A stretch of 64,000 bases of DNA from Lichenicola sp965198575 (GCF_965198575.1 NZ_OZ240671.1:2976001-3040000), one strand, 5' to 3'. Positions 24,635 through 35,648 are shown, numbered from the stretch's first letter. The notes: generated by a model from the sequence alone, not told the origin. Made by a program: numbers and translations.

Positions 24635-24943
24635 TCATACAATGTGGAGCTTGAGGTCCACCTTCGGGCGGCGCGCATAGCCCTTCAACGGCCGGTTCGC
24701 ACGCACGGCTTCCTGGCGCAGCGAGTTCGTCGTCCAGGGTCTGCCCGTACGGTAGGTGATGCCGGCCCTGGTCAGCACGACCGCCATCGCCTGCCAGGAC
24801 CACTCGTCATGGACCAGATCGAGCATCATCGTACTCTGCTTGCGCAACCACGGGCGAACACTCTCTCCCGGCGTCCAGAGATCCCGGACACGATCAGCTA
24901 GCTCCGCAATCTTGCGCTCGGATGGCATGATCTTTTTGGTCAC
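24635..24943 (-). CDS. Small basic hypothetical protein
   Basis: 102 residues from GTG 24943, or 97 from ATG 24928. The second half (GITYRTGRPWTTNSLRQ) resembles helix-turn-helix-like segments in small alphaproteobacterial proteins and in the accessory region of serine recombinases, where such motifs contact DNA. I do not recognise a named family. Codon bias and a coherent helical composition support a real gene. It lies alone in a gene-poor interval and could be a remnant of a mobile element. Confidence 0.5.
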   Translation of the reverse strand: MTKKIMPSERKIAELADRVRDLWTPGESVRPWLRKQSTMMLDLVHDEWSWQAMAVVLTRAGITYRTGRPWTTNSLRQEAVRANRPLKGYARRPKVDLKLHIV

Positions 24944-25318
24944 GCTGGTGAAGCAACATCTTCGCCAGGCGATGTCAACCCTGCTGTCATTACGAGTTCG
25001 AACCGTGCGTGCCGCTCGATCTGCGACAGTGGCTGAGCCGGTGGCTCATTTCGATCGTCACGCCAGTCCATAATGTTACGCTAAAGCATCAGTGGTTGAA
25101 CCGGTGGCACAACCAGATGCTCAATCGAGGGCTCTTTTACTACTTAATGACGCAACCGCACCGATTATTATTATAGAATCGTCTAATACCTATGGCTTTT
25201 CGGTAAACCCAACTTTACGGTCCGACTGTCCATTGGAAGTGCGCGCCATGCGGTAAACGCACGTGGGTGGTGTGCCTTGACGAGTGGCCATCTCGTGCAA
25301 GTAAAATAGGAAAACCCC
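24944..25318. other. AT-richer intergenic region with two small hairpins before the Hint gene
   Basis: 375 bp without a credible gene. It contains TGAGCC-GGT-GGCTCA (25034-25048) and GGTTG...CAACC (25094-25114), two hairpins sharing a CCGGTGGC core. An AT-rich patch (about 25136-25215) follows and is the likely promoter region of the Hint-domain gene. Confidence 0.45.
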
Positions 25319-27064
25319 ATGGTTAACACGCCAAACTATTGGAATGGCAATGCTGGAGACTCATTGTGGGATGACGCCGGAAACTGGTCCGCGGGAGTCC
25401 CGACCAGTGGTTCAGGGGATATTTCGATAACCCTGGAGGGTACTGTCGACGTCATCATCCAGGCCACCGACCCGACTTACACACTGCGGAGTCTCACGCT
25501 CGGAAGCTCGAGCGGAAGCGCCAACCTGATCGACGGGTCCAGCTTGACCGTCAGCACCAGTCTCACGATGGCCGGAAGCAGCAGCTTCCTCGTTACTCAA
25601 AGCGGAACTGCAAACTTCGGCAGTCTTGACCTCGGCAGCGCATCCACGATCATTGACCACGGCGCGTTGAACATCGGCGGAGCCATTACCGGAAACGGCA
25701 CGATCGCAATCGACGGCGGCGAATTGTTCACGGATACGGTCGGCGGCAACAATCTTTACACGCTGACCAATGGCGGCGTCATAACCTTGACCAACGACGT
25801 GTCGAGCACCGGCACCATAAACTTCGGCGACGCGTCGGCCAACACCATGGATCTGGTCTTCGCGACGAGCATCTATAGCGGTGCGATCACCGGATTCGGT
25901 ACGGGATCGAACGTCATCGATCTGGAGTCTCTGGCGTACAAGAGCAGCTATACGTTTTCCTACACCGGGTCTTCGATAGTCATCAATGATGGTAATTCGA
26001 CCGTATTCGTTCTGACCGATATCAACAATCCTGGCGCGCTGGTTCTGAAAAGCGACGGCGCCAAGGGTACCGAGCTCATGACGTGCTTCCTCCGCGGCAC
26101 GCTGATCGCGACCCCCGCCGGCGATGTGGCGGTCGAGGATCTCTGCGTTGGCGACATGGTCAGCGTGCTCGAGGACGGCGAGCGTGTCGGTCGCCCGATC
26201 GCCTGGACCGGTTGTGGCCGCATGGACGCCAGCCGCCTGGCTCATGCGGACGAAGCCTTTCCGGTTCGCATCCGCAAGGACGCGTTCGCCTCTGGCCTCC
26301 CGGCGCGCGACCTGCTGGTGACGCCCGAGCATTGCATCCTCACCGCTGCCGGCCTCGTCCCCGCGCGCATGCTGGTGAACGGCGCCTCGATCCTGATCGA
26401 TCGCAGCATTCCGGATTACGAGTTCTTCCATGTCGAACTGGATACTCACGCCATCCTGCTCGCCGAGGACCTGGCCACCGAGAGCTATCTCGATACCGGC
26501 AATCGTGGCCTGTTCGAGGGCGGACGCGCGCACGCCAACGTCCTGCGCGGTCCGACAATGGCCGCGCCGCTGGCAGTGTCTCGCGCGCTGGTCGAGCCGA
26601 TCTGGCAGATGCTGGTCGATCGCGCCTGTGACCTCGGCTTCGAAGGTCCCGGGATCGCCACCGCACTGACCAGTCAGCCGGACCTGCGCCTGCTCCTGGA
26701 AGACGGCTCCGAGCTCGGCTGCCATTGGACCGATGGCCACGCGCACATGTTCCGGATCCCGGCCAGCGGAAGGGCGGTACGGCTGCTCTCCCGCTCGGCG
26801 ATCCCGGCGCGGATCATCGGCCCGTTCGTCGACGACCGCCGGACCCTCGGCGTCTCGGTCGAGAAGCTGGTGTTCTGGACCGGTCTCGTCGAGACGACCC
26901 TGAAGGCTGCGGACCTGGCACTGGATGGCTGGCATGCGGCGGAAGACGGCCGGCGATGGACAAACGGCGCCGCGGCACTCGACATGCCAACGATGGAGAA
27001 GGCCAGCTATCTCGACGTGCACATCGCCAGCACGGCGCAATACCTGGAACTCGTAGCCGCCTGA
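25319..27064 (+). CDS. Hint-domain surface protein with N-terminal beta-helix region
   Basis: 581 residues without a classical signal peptide. Residues 1-250 form a Gly/Ser/Thr-rich beta-strand repeat region of autotransporter/adhesin type. Residues 256-410 form a Hint (hedgehog/intein) module beginning Cys256-F-L-R-G-T, with a TPAG segment, the TxxH motif T335-P-E-H338 and an ELDTHAILLAED block. Similar proteins occur in multiple copies in Acetobacteraceae and Rhodobacteraceae; self-cleavage is suspected but often unproven. The C-terminal 170 residues have no recognised domain. Secretion through a type I system is plausible. No transporter is adjacent. Confidence 0.87.
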   Translation: MVNTPNYWNGNAGDSLWDDAGNWSAGVPTSGSGDISITLEGTVDVIIQATDPTYTLRSLTLGSSSGSANLIDGSSLTVSTSLTMAGSSSFLVTQSGTANFGSLDLGSASTIIDHGALNIGGAITGNGTIAIDGGELFTDTVGGNNLYTLTNGGVITLTNDVSSTGTINFGDASANTMDLVFATSIYSGAITGFGTGSNVIDLESLAYKSSYTFSYTGSSIVINDGNSTVFVLTDINNPGALVLKSDGAKGTELMTCFLRGTLIATPAGDVAVEDLCVGDMVSVLEDGERVGRPIAWTGCGRMDASRLAHADEAFPVRIRKDAFASGLPARDLLVTPEHCILTAAGLVPARMLVNGASILIDRSIPDYEFFHVELDTHAILLAEDLATESYLDTGNRGLFEGGRAHANVLRGPTMAAPLAVSRALVEPIWQMLVDRACDLGFEGPGIATALTSQPDLRLLLEDGSELGCHWTDGHAHMFRIPASGRAVRLLSRSAIPARIIGPFVDDRRTLGVSVEKLVFWTGLVETTLKAADLALDGWHAAEDGRRWTNGAAALDMPTMEKASYLDVHIASTAQYLELVAA

Positions 27065-27324
27065 CGAGCCTCGGAGACCCGTCCCGATCGCGCTCTGCAT
27101 CGCCGGGAGGCAGGCGCGCGGTCGGTGATGGCACAGCTCGCTGATGCCGTCCCCGGCAGCATTTCCGGACAAGTCCCGGCCACGGACGCATCGGTATCCA
27201 GCCCCGAGGCCGGAGGGGCCGACTTGGGAACATCGCCCGAGTGGCCAGCTTCCGCGACCTCGCGGTTCGGTGCGACCGAGGAAGCCCGCGAGTAAGCGGC
27301 ACGTGCGGTCGATGACGCCTGCTC

Positions 27325-28191
27325 TCAGAACGTGTCGAGCACCGCTTGTGCGTCGGCTGCCAGGCCGCCGAGCGCATCCCGCATCGCGACGATGCCACCG
27401 ATCACGATCAGGGCGGGGGTCGGCAGTGGATGGCGCTCCAGCTGACCTGCGAGGGTGGCGAGCGTGCCGACCAGCAGCGTCTGCTCCGCGGTCGCGGCAC
27501 GCGAGATCGCGGCAGCCGGGGTGTCGGGCGACATGCCCCCCGCCTGCAGACGGTCCGCGATGGCGCCCAGGTTGCGCACCGACATGTAGAGCACGATCGG
27601 CTGCCCGAGCCGCGCCAGTGCCGACCAGTCGAGCGACGCCACCGGATCGGTCTCGCCCTCGGCACTGTGACCGGTCGCCAGCACGATCGCCTGGTTGATG
27701 CCGCGCACCGTCGCCGGGATGCCGGCCGCGGCCAGTCCGGCCAGCCCGGCGGTGAGGCCAGGGATGATGCGGAACGGGATGCCCTCCCGCGCCAGCACCA
27801 GGGCCTCCTCGGCGCCGCGCCCGAAGACGTATGGATCACCACCCTTGAAGCGCAGCACCCGCTGGCCTTCGCGCGCCAGCATCACCAGCCGCGCGGTGAT
27901 GTCGCTCTGGTGGATCGACGGGCGGCCGCCGCGTTTGCCGGCGAACTCCAGCACCGCGCCGGGCCGCGCCAGGTCGAGCACGCCGCGATCGACCAGCGCG
28001 TCATAGACGATGATGTCCGCCTGGATCAGGCCGCACAGCGCGTTGAGGGTCAGGTGGCCGCGATCGCCTGGCCCGGCGCCGGCAAGCCACACATGCCCCG
28101 GCTCCAGCACCGGGCAGCGCCCGCCGAGCAGCCGGCCGACCGCGGCCTCGACGCTGATCCCGCTGCCGGCTCGATCATCGGCCTTCACCAC
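27325..28191 (-). CDS. cobA: Uroporphyrinogen-III C-methyltransferase
   Basis: SAM-dependent enzyme making precorrin-2 from uroporphyrinogen III, the branch point to siroheme and cobalamin. Visible tetrapyrrole methylase motifs are VWLAGAGPGDRGHLTLNA, LRFKGGDPYVFGRG, the PGLTAGLAGLAAAGIP block and LYMS. The start is uncertain: GTG at 28191 or 28188 gives about 288 residues, close to the family size. The frame is open to an ATG at 28290, but that extension looks non-coding. It is divergent from fpr. No CysG dehydrogenase/chelatase domain is fused. Confidence 0.88.
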   Translation of the reverse strand: MVKADDRAGSGISVEAAVGRLLGGRCPVLEPGHVWLAGAGPGDRGHLTLNALCGLIQADIIVYDALVDRGVLDLARPGAVLEFAGKRGGRPSIHQSDITARLVMLAREGQRVLRFKGGDPYVFGRGAEEALVLAREGIPFRIIPGLTAGLAGLAAAGIPATVRGINQAIVLATGHSAEGETDPVASLDWSALARLGQPIVLYMSVRNLGAIADRLQAGGMSPDTPAAAISRAATAEQTLLVGTLATLAGQLERHPLPTPALIVIGGIVAMRDALGGLAADAQAVLDTF

Positions 28192-28328
28192 GGGCTTGCA
28201 CCCTGGTGCCGGATGCTGCACTGCAACCTGATTGCCATACCGGCCTCTGCCATGAGCGTTTAGTGCTGGCAACCTGGCCGCCCCCACCATAGATCAACGC
28301 CCGGTCCCGTAACCTGGAGCTTGTAGGA

Positions 28329-29159
28329 ATGTCCGACACGGCCATCAGTTCTGAACCATCGGTGCTGGCACCGCCGACGCGCACCTACGGCCATCTGAGC
28401 CCGGAGACGGTGCTGACGGTGCATCACTGGACCGACCGGCTGTTCTCCTTCACCACCACGCGCGACCAGAGCCTGCGGTTCGAGAACGGCCAGTTCGCGA
28501 TGATCGGCCTCGAGCTCGACGGCAAGCCGCTGCTGCGCGCCTACAGCATCGCCAGCGCCAATTACGAGGAGCAGCTCGAGTTCCTCAGCATCGCGGTGCC
28601 GGAAGGCCCGCTGACCTCGAAGCTCGTGAAGGTGCAGCCCGGCGACACCGTGCTGGTCGGACGCAAGCCGGTCGGCACCCTGCTGGTCGACAACCTGCGC
28701 CCCGGCCGCCACCTCTATCTGCTCGCCACCGGCACCGGTCTCGCGCCGTTCATGGCGCTGATCAAGGACCCGGCCGTGTATGACCGCTTCGATCAGGTCA
28801 TCCTGGCGCATGGCGTGCGCATTTCAGGTGAGCTCGCCTATGCCAACCACATCCGCCACGAGCTGCCGAAGCACGAGTTCCTGGGCGAGGAGGTGGCCGC
28901 CAAGCTGCGATACTATCCGACCGTGACGCGCGAGGAATACCAGACCACCGGGCGCATCACCGACCTGATCGAGAGCGGCAAGATCTTCACCGACCTCGAC
29001 CTTCCGCCGCTCGATCCGGAGCACGACCGCGTGATGATCTGCGGCAGCGAGGCGATGCTGGCGGATCTGGAGGCGCTGTTGCTGGCGCGCGGCTTCGACG
29101 AAGGCAACAACGCGAAGCCCGGCTCCTACGTGGTCGAGAAGGCGTTCGCCCAGAAATAA
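28329..29159 (+). CDS. fpr: Ferredoxin--NADP(+) reductase
   Basis: FAD enzyme of 276 residues that transfers electrons between NADPH and ferredoxin or flavodoxin. FAD-binding motif RAYSIAS (about 75), the phosphate-contacting segment GPLTSKL and the NADP-binding ATGTGLAPF (about 138-146) and CGSEAML blocks are present. It ends VEKAFAQK, a C-terminus typical of the bacterial subclass I enzymes. Divergent from cobA with a 137-bp gap. It may help oxidative stress defence together with the downstream glutathione reductase. Confidence 0.94.
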   Translation: MSDTAISSEPSVLAPPTRTYGHLSPETVLTVHHWTDRLFSFTTTRDQSLRFENGQFAMIGLELDGKPLLRAYSIASANYEEQLEFLSIAVPEGPLTSKLVKVQPGDTVLVGRKPVGTLLVDNLRPGRHLYLLATGTGLAPFMALIKDPAVYDRFDQVILAHGVRISGELAYANHIRHELPKHEFLGEEVAAKLRYYPTVTREEYQTTGRITDLIESGKIFTDLDLPPLDPEHDRVMICGSEAMLADLEALLLARGFDEGNNAKPGSYVVEKAFAQK

Positions 29160-29191
29160 TTGGGGCACGCCGCATTCAGCTAGGATCATCG

Positions 29192-30598
29192 ATGGCGTTT
29201 GACTTCGACCTGTTCGTCATCGGTGGCGGCTCCGGCGGCGTGCGTTGCGCACGCATCGCGGCGACGCATGGGGCCCGCGTCGCGGTGGCGGAGAGCCGGC
29301 ACTGGGGTGGCACCTGCGTCAATCTCGGCTGCGTGCCGAAGAAGATGATGGTGCAGGCCAGCGAGTATGGCGAGCACGCGCTGGATGGCCGTGGCTTCGG
29401 CTGGAGCAGCGAGCCCGGCACGCATGACTGGGCCAGGTTGATCGCAGCCAAGGACCACGAGATCGGCCGCCTCAACGCCATCTATGTCCGGCTGCTGGGC
29501 AATGCCGGGGTGACGCTGTTCGAGGGCCGCGCGCGCTTCGAGGACGCGCACACGCTGGTGCTGGAGCCGGGACCGCTCGACCCGGAGTTCGAGCCGCGTC
29601 GCATCACCGCCAGGCGCATCGTCATTGCCACCGGCAGCACGCCGGTGGTGCAGCCGCATATCGAAGGCTACGAGTTCGGCATCAACTCGGACCAGGCGTT
29701 CCATCTGCCTGAGCGCCCGGAGCGCGTGACCATCGTCGGCGGCGGCTATATCGGCGTCGAGTTCGCCGGCATCTTCGCGGGCCTCGGCTCCGAGGTGCAG
29801 ATGATCTTTCGCCAGAAGCTGCCCTTGCGCGGCTTCGACGAGGATCTGCGGCACGCCCTGGCCGAGGCGATCGAGGCGCGCGGCATAACGGCGCATCCGA
29901 ACAGCCTGCTGCACGGCATTCGCCGCCTGGATGGCGATCAGCATGGTGCGCTTCAGGTGAGACTGACCGACGGTCGCGAATGGGCCACCGACTGCGTGTT
30001 TTTCGCGGTTGGCCGGATGCCGAACGTGGCCGGGCTCGGTCTCGACGCAACCGGCGTGCGCACCACCGCGGAGGGGCGTATCCTGGTGGATGCGGGGAGC
30101 GAGACGCACGAGCCGGGCATCTTCGCGATCGGCGACGTCACCAACCGGGTCAATCTGACGCCGGTGGCGATCGCCGAGGGTCACATCCTGGCTGACCGGC
30201 TGTTCGGCGGCGTGACCCGCGAGTGGTCGTTCGATACCATTCCGAAGGCGGTGTTCTTTTCGCCGCCGCTGGCCAGCGTCGGGCTGACCGAGCACGAGGC
30301 GGCGGAGCAGGGGCCGGCCGACATCTACCTGGCCCGCTTCACGCCGATGCGCCACACGCTGAGTGGGCGCAAGCGGCACAGCGTGATGAAGCTGGTAGTG
30401 GATCAGGCCAGCAGCCGGGTGGTCGGGGTGCACATGCTGGGCGAGGACGCGCCCGAGATGATGCAGGGCATGGCGATCGCGGTGTCGGCGGGGCTCACCA
30501 AGGCGGACTTCGATCGCACCATCGGCATCCATCCGACCTCCGCCGAGGAGTTCGTGACGATGCGAGCCCGGACACGCATGGCCGCGGTGGCGGAATAG
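29192..30598 (+). CDS. gor: Glutathione-disulfide reductase
   Basis: FAD-dependent NADPH:glutathione disulfide oxidoreductase of 468 residues. FAD motif GGGSGG (about 11-16), redox-active disulfide GGTCVNLGCVPKK (Cys45 and Cys50 region), NADP motif GGGYIGVEFAG (about 184-194) and the C-terminal HPTSAEEF with catalytic His-Glu are all visible. It follows fpr by 32 bp on the same strand and may share its transcript. Together with the GST genes it maintains glutathione pools. Confidence 0.95.
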   Translation: MAFDFDLFVIGGGSGGVRCARIAATHGARVAVAESRHWGGTCVNLGCVPKKMMVQASEYGEHALDGRGFGWSSEPGTHDWARLIAAKDHEIGRLNAIYVRLLGNAGVTLFEGRARFEDAHTLVLEPGPLDPEFEPRRITARRIVIATGSTPVVQPHIEGYEFGINSDQAFHLPERPERVTIVGGGYIGVEFAGIFAGLGSEVQMIFRQKLPLRGFDEDLRHALAEAIEARGITAHPNSLLHGIRRLDGDQHGALQVRLTDGREWATDCVFFAVGRMPNVAGLGLDATGVRTTAEGRILVDAGSETHEPGIFAIGDVTNRVNLTPVAIAEGHILADRLFGGVTREWSFDTIPKAVFFSPPLASVGLTEHEAAEQGPADIYLARFTPMRHTLSGRKRHSVMKLVVDQASSRVVGVHMLGEDAPEMMQGMAIAVSAGLTKADFDRTIGIHPTSAEEFVTMRARTRMAAVAE

Positions 30599-30764
30599 CT
30601 CGCAGAGACCAAAGCTCGGCGTTTCCAGGCACGTAGCGCCCGGTCCCGGAGCCAACCGGGGCGGTTGCGGCCTAGAAATGGTCGCAGTTGGTCCCCATAT
30701 GCTATTTTCCTCGTCCAAGTCGATTATTTTGCTGTATATCGCTTCCTTTGGAAGGATACTTCCC

Positions 30765-31079
30765 GTGACCAATTCCAAGCCGAAGATCGTAGTGGCGAAG
30801 CCACGCTGGGACGGGAGTCGCGTCGTCTTCGAAATCGACGTCGATGGCGAGGCGGTTCCGTGCGCGATCTCGCGGTCGGCGTTGCAGGACATCAGCGGCG
30901 TCAGGCGTTTCGCGCCGGTCGACCTGTTGCGCGGCTTCGGTGAAGTTCGTGCGCGGATCGAGGAGATCGCCGCCAACAAGTTCCGCATCAGGCCTGAAAG
31001 CGTTACCGGCTTCGTGAGCATCTGGGCTGACGATATCGAGGATGTTCGGCCGACGCCGGCCGGCACCGCCGCCGCGTAG
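30765..31079 (+). CDS. DUF1488 family protein
   Basis: 104 residues. It shows the DUF1488 pattern: KPRWDGSRVVFEIDVDGEAVPCAISRSALQDI followed by a helical C-terminal half (the family is also found in many proteobacteria, function unknown). The GTG at 30765 is chosen because GAAGGA lies about 9 bases upstream; the open frame begins at 30678 but the extra residues look non-coding. It precedes a 45-residue basic protein and the groEL gene on the same strand. Confidence 0.75.
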   Translation: MTNSKPKIVVAKPRWDGSRVVFEIDVDGEAVPCAISRSALQDISGVRRFAPVDLLRGFGEVRARIEEIAANKFRIRPESVTGFVSIWADDIEDVRPTPAGTAAA

Positions 31080-31126
31080 CAGGCTCCGAGCGGGTCTGCG
31101 ATCCAACAACCAGAACGGGAGCAGAC

Positions 31127-31264
31127 ATGTCCAAGGAACAGAATCGCGGTAATCGCGAGGCAAAAAAGCCGAAGGCGAACAAGAAGCCGGCCACCGCGGC
31201 CGCGTCGCCTTTCACCGCTCCGCAGGCCGCCCTGCCGCACAAGGGCGCCCGCAAGCCGAGCTGA
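31127..31264 (+). CDS. 45-residue Lys/Ala-rich small protein
   Basis: A small, strongly basic protein starting MSKEQNRGNREAKKPK with a GGGAG ribosome-binding site upstream. Small proteins with an MSKEQxxGNREAKKPKK-type start are common in alphaproteobacteria and are annotated as hypothetical. It lies 47 bp after the DUF1488 gene and is followed by a hairpin. Function unknown. Its charge suggests nucleic acid or ribosome contact, which is inference only. Confidence 0.7.
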   Translation: MSKEQNRGNREAKKPKANKKPATAAASPFTAPQAALPHKGARKPS

Positions 31265-31289
31265 GACCACCAACGCAGACCGACGAATC

Positions 31290-31318
31290 GCCCCGCACCG
31301 GCTTCGCCCGGTCGGGGC
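31290..31318 (+). terminator. Hairpin after small basic gene
   Basis: GCCCCGCACCGG (31290-31301) and CCGGTCGGGGC (31308-31318) pair with one bulged base around a 6-base loop. It lies 25 bp after the 45-residue gene. There is no T-run, so a terminator role is tentative. Confidence 0.5.
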
Positions 31319-31380
31319 CCTGGCTGGCCGACCGCCGCACCCGCAGGGTCATGGCGCCGCCTGCTCAACCCACCGTATCC

Positions 31381-31419
31381 CGGCCGGCCAGCCAGCAGTC
31401 ACTGCCGGCTGGCCGGCTG
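31381..31419. repeat. Long near-perfect palindrome upstream of groEL
   Basis: CCGGCCAGCCAGCAGT (31384-31399) and ACTGCCGGCTGGCCGG (31401-31416) are complementary with one mismatch around a single central base; pairing extends to 31381/31419 with one wobble. It ends 28 bp before the groEL start, covering the expected promoter or leader. No CIRCE element (TTAGCACTC-N9-GAGTGCTAA) is present. Confidence 0.65.
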
Positions 31420-31446
31420 CAATAACCCATCCAGAGGAACACGCTC

Positions 31447-33039
<1,593 letters not shown>

Positions 33040-33060
33040 TCACCCGAAACCTGTAACCGG

Positions 33061-33088
33061 ACGCCCTGGATCCACCGATTCAGGGCGT
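33061..33088 (+). terminator. Hairpin after groEL
   Basis: ACGCCCTG (33061-33068) and CAGGGCGT (33081-33088) form an 8-bp stem with a 12-base loop, 22 bp after the groEL stop. T-poor; a probable terminator between groEL and the S9 peptidase. Confidence 0.55.
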
Positions 33089-33150
33089 TCCCGGGTTGCC
33101 TCGGGAGTGCGCCGGCGGCCACAGTGCCGCCGATTTGCTCTCGGAGGCCC

Positions 33151-35373
33151 ATGTCCCGCTCCCTTTCCGCCACGCTCGCCCTCCTGCTCGGCGGCTCGTG
33201 CCTCATCCCGGCCGCGTTCGCCGCCGAAGGCTGCTTCCAGCAGCTCGCTGCCACCCGCGACGGCTCCCTCGGCCAGCCGATCCACGCCACGCCGACGCCC
33301 GACGGTCGCTCGGTGTTGTTCCTGCGCAGCGGGCCGCGCGACACCAGGCTGCAGCTGTTCCGCTACGACCTGGCCAGCCACGCCGAGACCGAGCTCGCCC
33401 ATCCGGCCGACGCACCGGAGCACCTCTCCGTCGAGGAGAAGGCCCGCCGCGAGCGCGCCCGCATGACGCTCACCGGCATCACCGACTTCGCGCTGTCGAA
33501 GGATGGCAGCGTCGTGCTGGCAACCGAGGCCGACCACCTGGTGCGAATCGCCTTGCCATCCGGCCAGGTCAGCCCGGTTCCGGGCACCAACTGGATCGCG
33601 CCGCGCCTGTCCCCGGACGGCACCCATGTCGCGGCCGTGCGTGACAACGACCTGCATGTGGTGGATCTCGCCAGCGGCCAGGACCGCCAGCTCACCACCG
33701 GCGGCACCGACACGCTCACCCACGGGCTGCCGGAATTCGCCGCGTCCGAGGAGCTCGATCGCGCCGACGGCACCTGGTGGTCACCCGATGGCGCCACCCT
33801 GCTGTATGAGGAGGCCGACACGTCGGCGGTCGAGACGCACTACATCGCGGATCCGGGGCATCCCTCGGTCGCCCCGGTCTCGTTCCGCTATCCGCGCGCC
33901 GGCACCGCCAATGCGCGGGTCAGGCTCGGCCTGGTGTCGCGCGATGGTGGCGCCACGCGCTGGGTAGACTGGGACAGCACCGCGTTTCCGTACCTGGTGC
34001 GGGTGGTCTGGCCCGAGCATGGCCGGCTGTCGCTGGTGGTGATGAACCGCGCCGAGACCGAGGAGCGGGTGCTGGCGGTCGATCCGGCCACCGGCCACGC
34101 GGACACCATCCTGACCGACACCGACCCGGCATGGGTCAACGCGACGCCCGAGCTGGATCGCGATCCGGCGCCGCTGCCGCACTGGCTGCCGGATGGGTCG
34201 GGCTTCCTGTGGGCGGCCGAGCGCAACGGCGCCTGGCAACTCGAACTGCACCACGCCGACGGCTCGCTCGACCATGCCGTGACCGGCCCGAAGCAGCCGT
34301 TCCTGGCGCTCGAAAGCGTCGATCCCGCGTCGGGCTCGGTGCTGTTCGAGGCAAATCCGGACCGGCTTGGCACGGCGCTGTATCGCGTGTCCCTGAAGGG
34401 CGGGGACGCCACTCCGGTTGCCGCGGAGCCCGGCGTGCACAGCTTCAAGTTCACCGAGCCTGCATCCGATGCATCGGGCCCGACGATCTTCACCGATGCG
34501 CTCAACGGCGCCGATGGCAGCTTCGCCACCACGGTGCGCGGCTCCGACGGCCATGCGCTGGCGACCCTGCCGAGCCACGCCGAGACGCCGTCGGTGGTGC
34601 CGCACGTCGAGTTCACCCGGGCGGGCGTGCGCGACATGGATGCGATGGTGATCCGGCCCCGGGACTACGTCGCCGGCCGGCATTATCCGGTGATCCTGGA
34701 GGTCTATGCCGGCCCCGACTTCAAGACCGTGGTCCGGGCGCCGCGCGAGTTCCTCGAAAACCAGTGCATGGCCAATTTCGGCTTCGTCGTGGTGAGCGTC
34801 GACGGACGCGGCACACCGGGGCGCGGGCATGACTGGGAGCGGGCGATCAAGAACGACCTGATCGACGTGCCGCTGGGCGACCAGGTCGACGGGTTGCAGG
34901 CGCTGGGCCGGCGCTATCACGAGATGGACATGTCGCGTGTCGGGGTGAATGGCTGGTCGTTCGGCGGCTACTTCACGGCGATGGCGACGATCCGCCGGCC
35001 GGACGTGTTCAAGGCGGGTGTCGCCGGTGCGCCGGTGGTCGACTTCGCCGACTACGACACAGCCTATACCGAACGCTATCTCGGCACCCCGCAGGACGAT
35101 GCGGCCGGCTACCGGACCAGCAACGTGCTGACCTATGCGCCGTCACTGTCGCGGCCGCTGTTCATCATGCATGGCCTGACCGACGACAACGTCTATTTCG
35201 AGAACACCGTGAAACTCACCCAGTCGCTGACCACGGCCGGCAAGCCGTACCAGCTGCTGCTGCTGCCGGGCACGCACCAGCTGCCGGACCCGGTGATCCG
35301 CGCCCGCGTGGGTGAGGCGCGCATGGCGTTCCTGCAGTCGAAGCTTCAAGGGAACCCGACCTCGACGAAATGA
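33151..35373 (+). CDS. Exported dipeptidyl-peptidase IV-like S9 serine peptidase
   Basis: 740 residues with a signal peptide (about 1-23). An N-terminal beta-propeller (about 40-480) precedes an alpha/beta-hydrolase domain (about 500-740). The catalytic triad is recognisable: Ser603 in GWSFGGYF, Asp678/679 in GLTDDNVY and His709 in LLPGTHQLP. Family members release N-terminal dipeptides, often Xaa-Pro. The ATG at 33151 has GGAGG upstream and gives a clean signal peptide. Predicted periplasmic. A hairpin follows the stop. Confidence 0.9.
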   Translation: MSRSLSATLALLLGGSCLIPAAFAAEGCFQQLAATRDGSLGQPIHATPTPDGRSVLFLRSGPRDTRLQLFRYDLASHAETELAHPADAPEHLSVEEKARRERARMTLTGITDFALSKDGSVVLATEADHLVRIALPSGQVSPVPGTNWIAPRLSPDGTHVAAVRDNDLHVVDLASGQDRQLTTGGTDTLTHGLPEFAASEELDRADGTWWSPDGATLLYEEADTSAVETHYIADPGHPSVAPVSFRYPRAGTANARVRLGLVSRDGGATRWVDWDSTAFPYLVRVVWPEHGRLSLVVMNRAETEERVLAVDPATGHADTILTDTDPAWVNATPELDRDPAPLPHWLPDGSGFLWAAERNGAWQLELHHADGSLDHAVTGPKQPFLALESVDPASGSVLFEANPDRLGTALYRVSLKGGDATPVAAEPGVHSFKFTEPASDASGPTIFTDALNGADGSFATTVRGSDGHALATLPSHAETPSVVPHVEFTRAGVRDMDAMVIRPRDYVAGRHYPVILEVYAGPDFKTVVRAPREFLENQCMANFGFVVVSVDGRGTPGRGHDWERAIKNDLIDVPLGDQVDGLQALGRRYHEMDMSRVGVNGWSFGGYFTAMATIRRPDVFKAGVAGAPVVDFADYDTAYTERYLGTPQDDAAGYRTSNVLTYAPSLSRPLFIMHGLTDDNVYFENTVKLTQSLTTAGKPYQLLLLPGTHQLPDPVIRARVGEARMAFLQSKLQGNPTSTK

Positions 35374-35383
35374 AAGCCCGGAT

Positions 35384-35407
35384 CACGGCCGTGCAATATC
35401 GGCCGTG
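35384..35407 (+). terminator. Hairpin after S9 peptidase
   Basis: CACGGCCG (35384-35391) and CGGCCGTG (35400-35407) form a perfect 8-bp stem around an 8-base loop, 10 bp after the stop. The rest of the gap to 35648 shows nothing I can support. Confidence 0.6.
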
Positions 35408-35648
35408 TCTCTGGTTCAGACTCCCGCGTTGCCGGCCTCGACGGATGACACGCAGCACGCGCCCGCGGTTACTCGAAGCATTTCTTCTTGTCGCGATGAC
35501 GCTGTCCGGCAGGGCTGTGGGCGCCTCGATGGCATCCCTGTCGATCCGTCTGGCACCATTCCGCGTAATGAACTGACAACATTTTTCCGGTCCTCTATTG
35601 CGGCCGCGCTGACGGCTCTGCACCGTTGGTGAACTGGGGTAGCGGCAC

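Noticed and set aside
25412..27172. 586-residue antisense frame across the Hint gene
   Set aside because: The Hint protein on the plus strand has clear motifs, and the antisense translation does not.
28192..28328. Possible cobalamin riboswitch between cobA and fpr
   Set aside because: No B12-box or conserved core was found.
29186..31273. 695-residue antisense frame across glutathione reductase
   Set aside because: Spans several real genes and lacks any recognisable domain.
31265..31446. CIRCE heat-shock operator before groEL
   Set aside because: The TTAGCACTC-N9-GAGTGCTAA pattern is absent; only the GC-rich palindrome is present.
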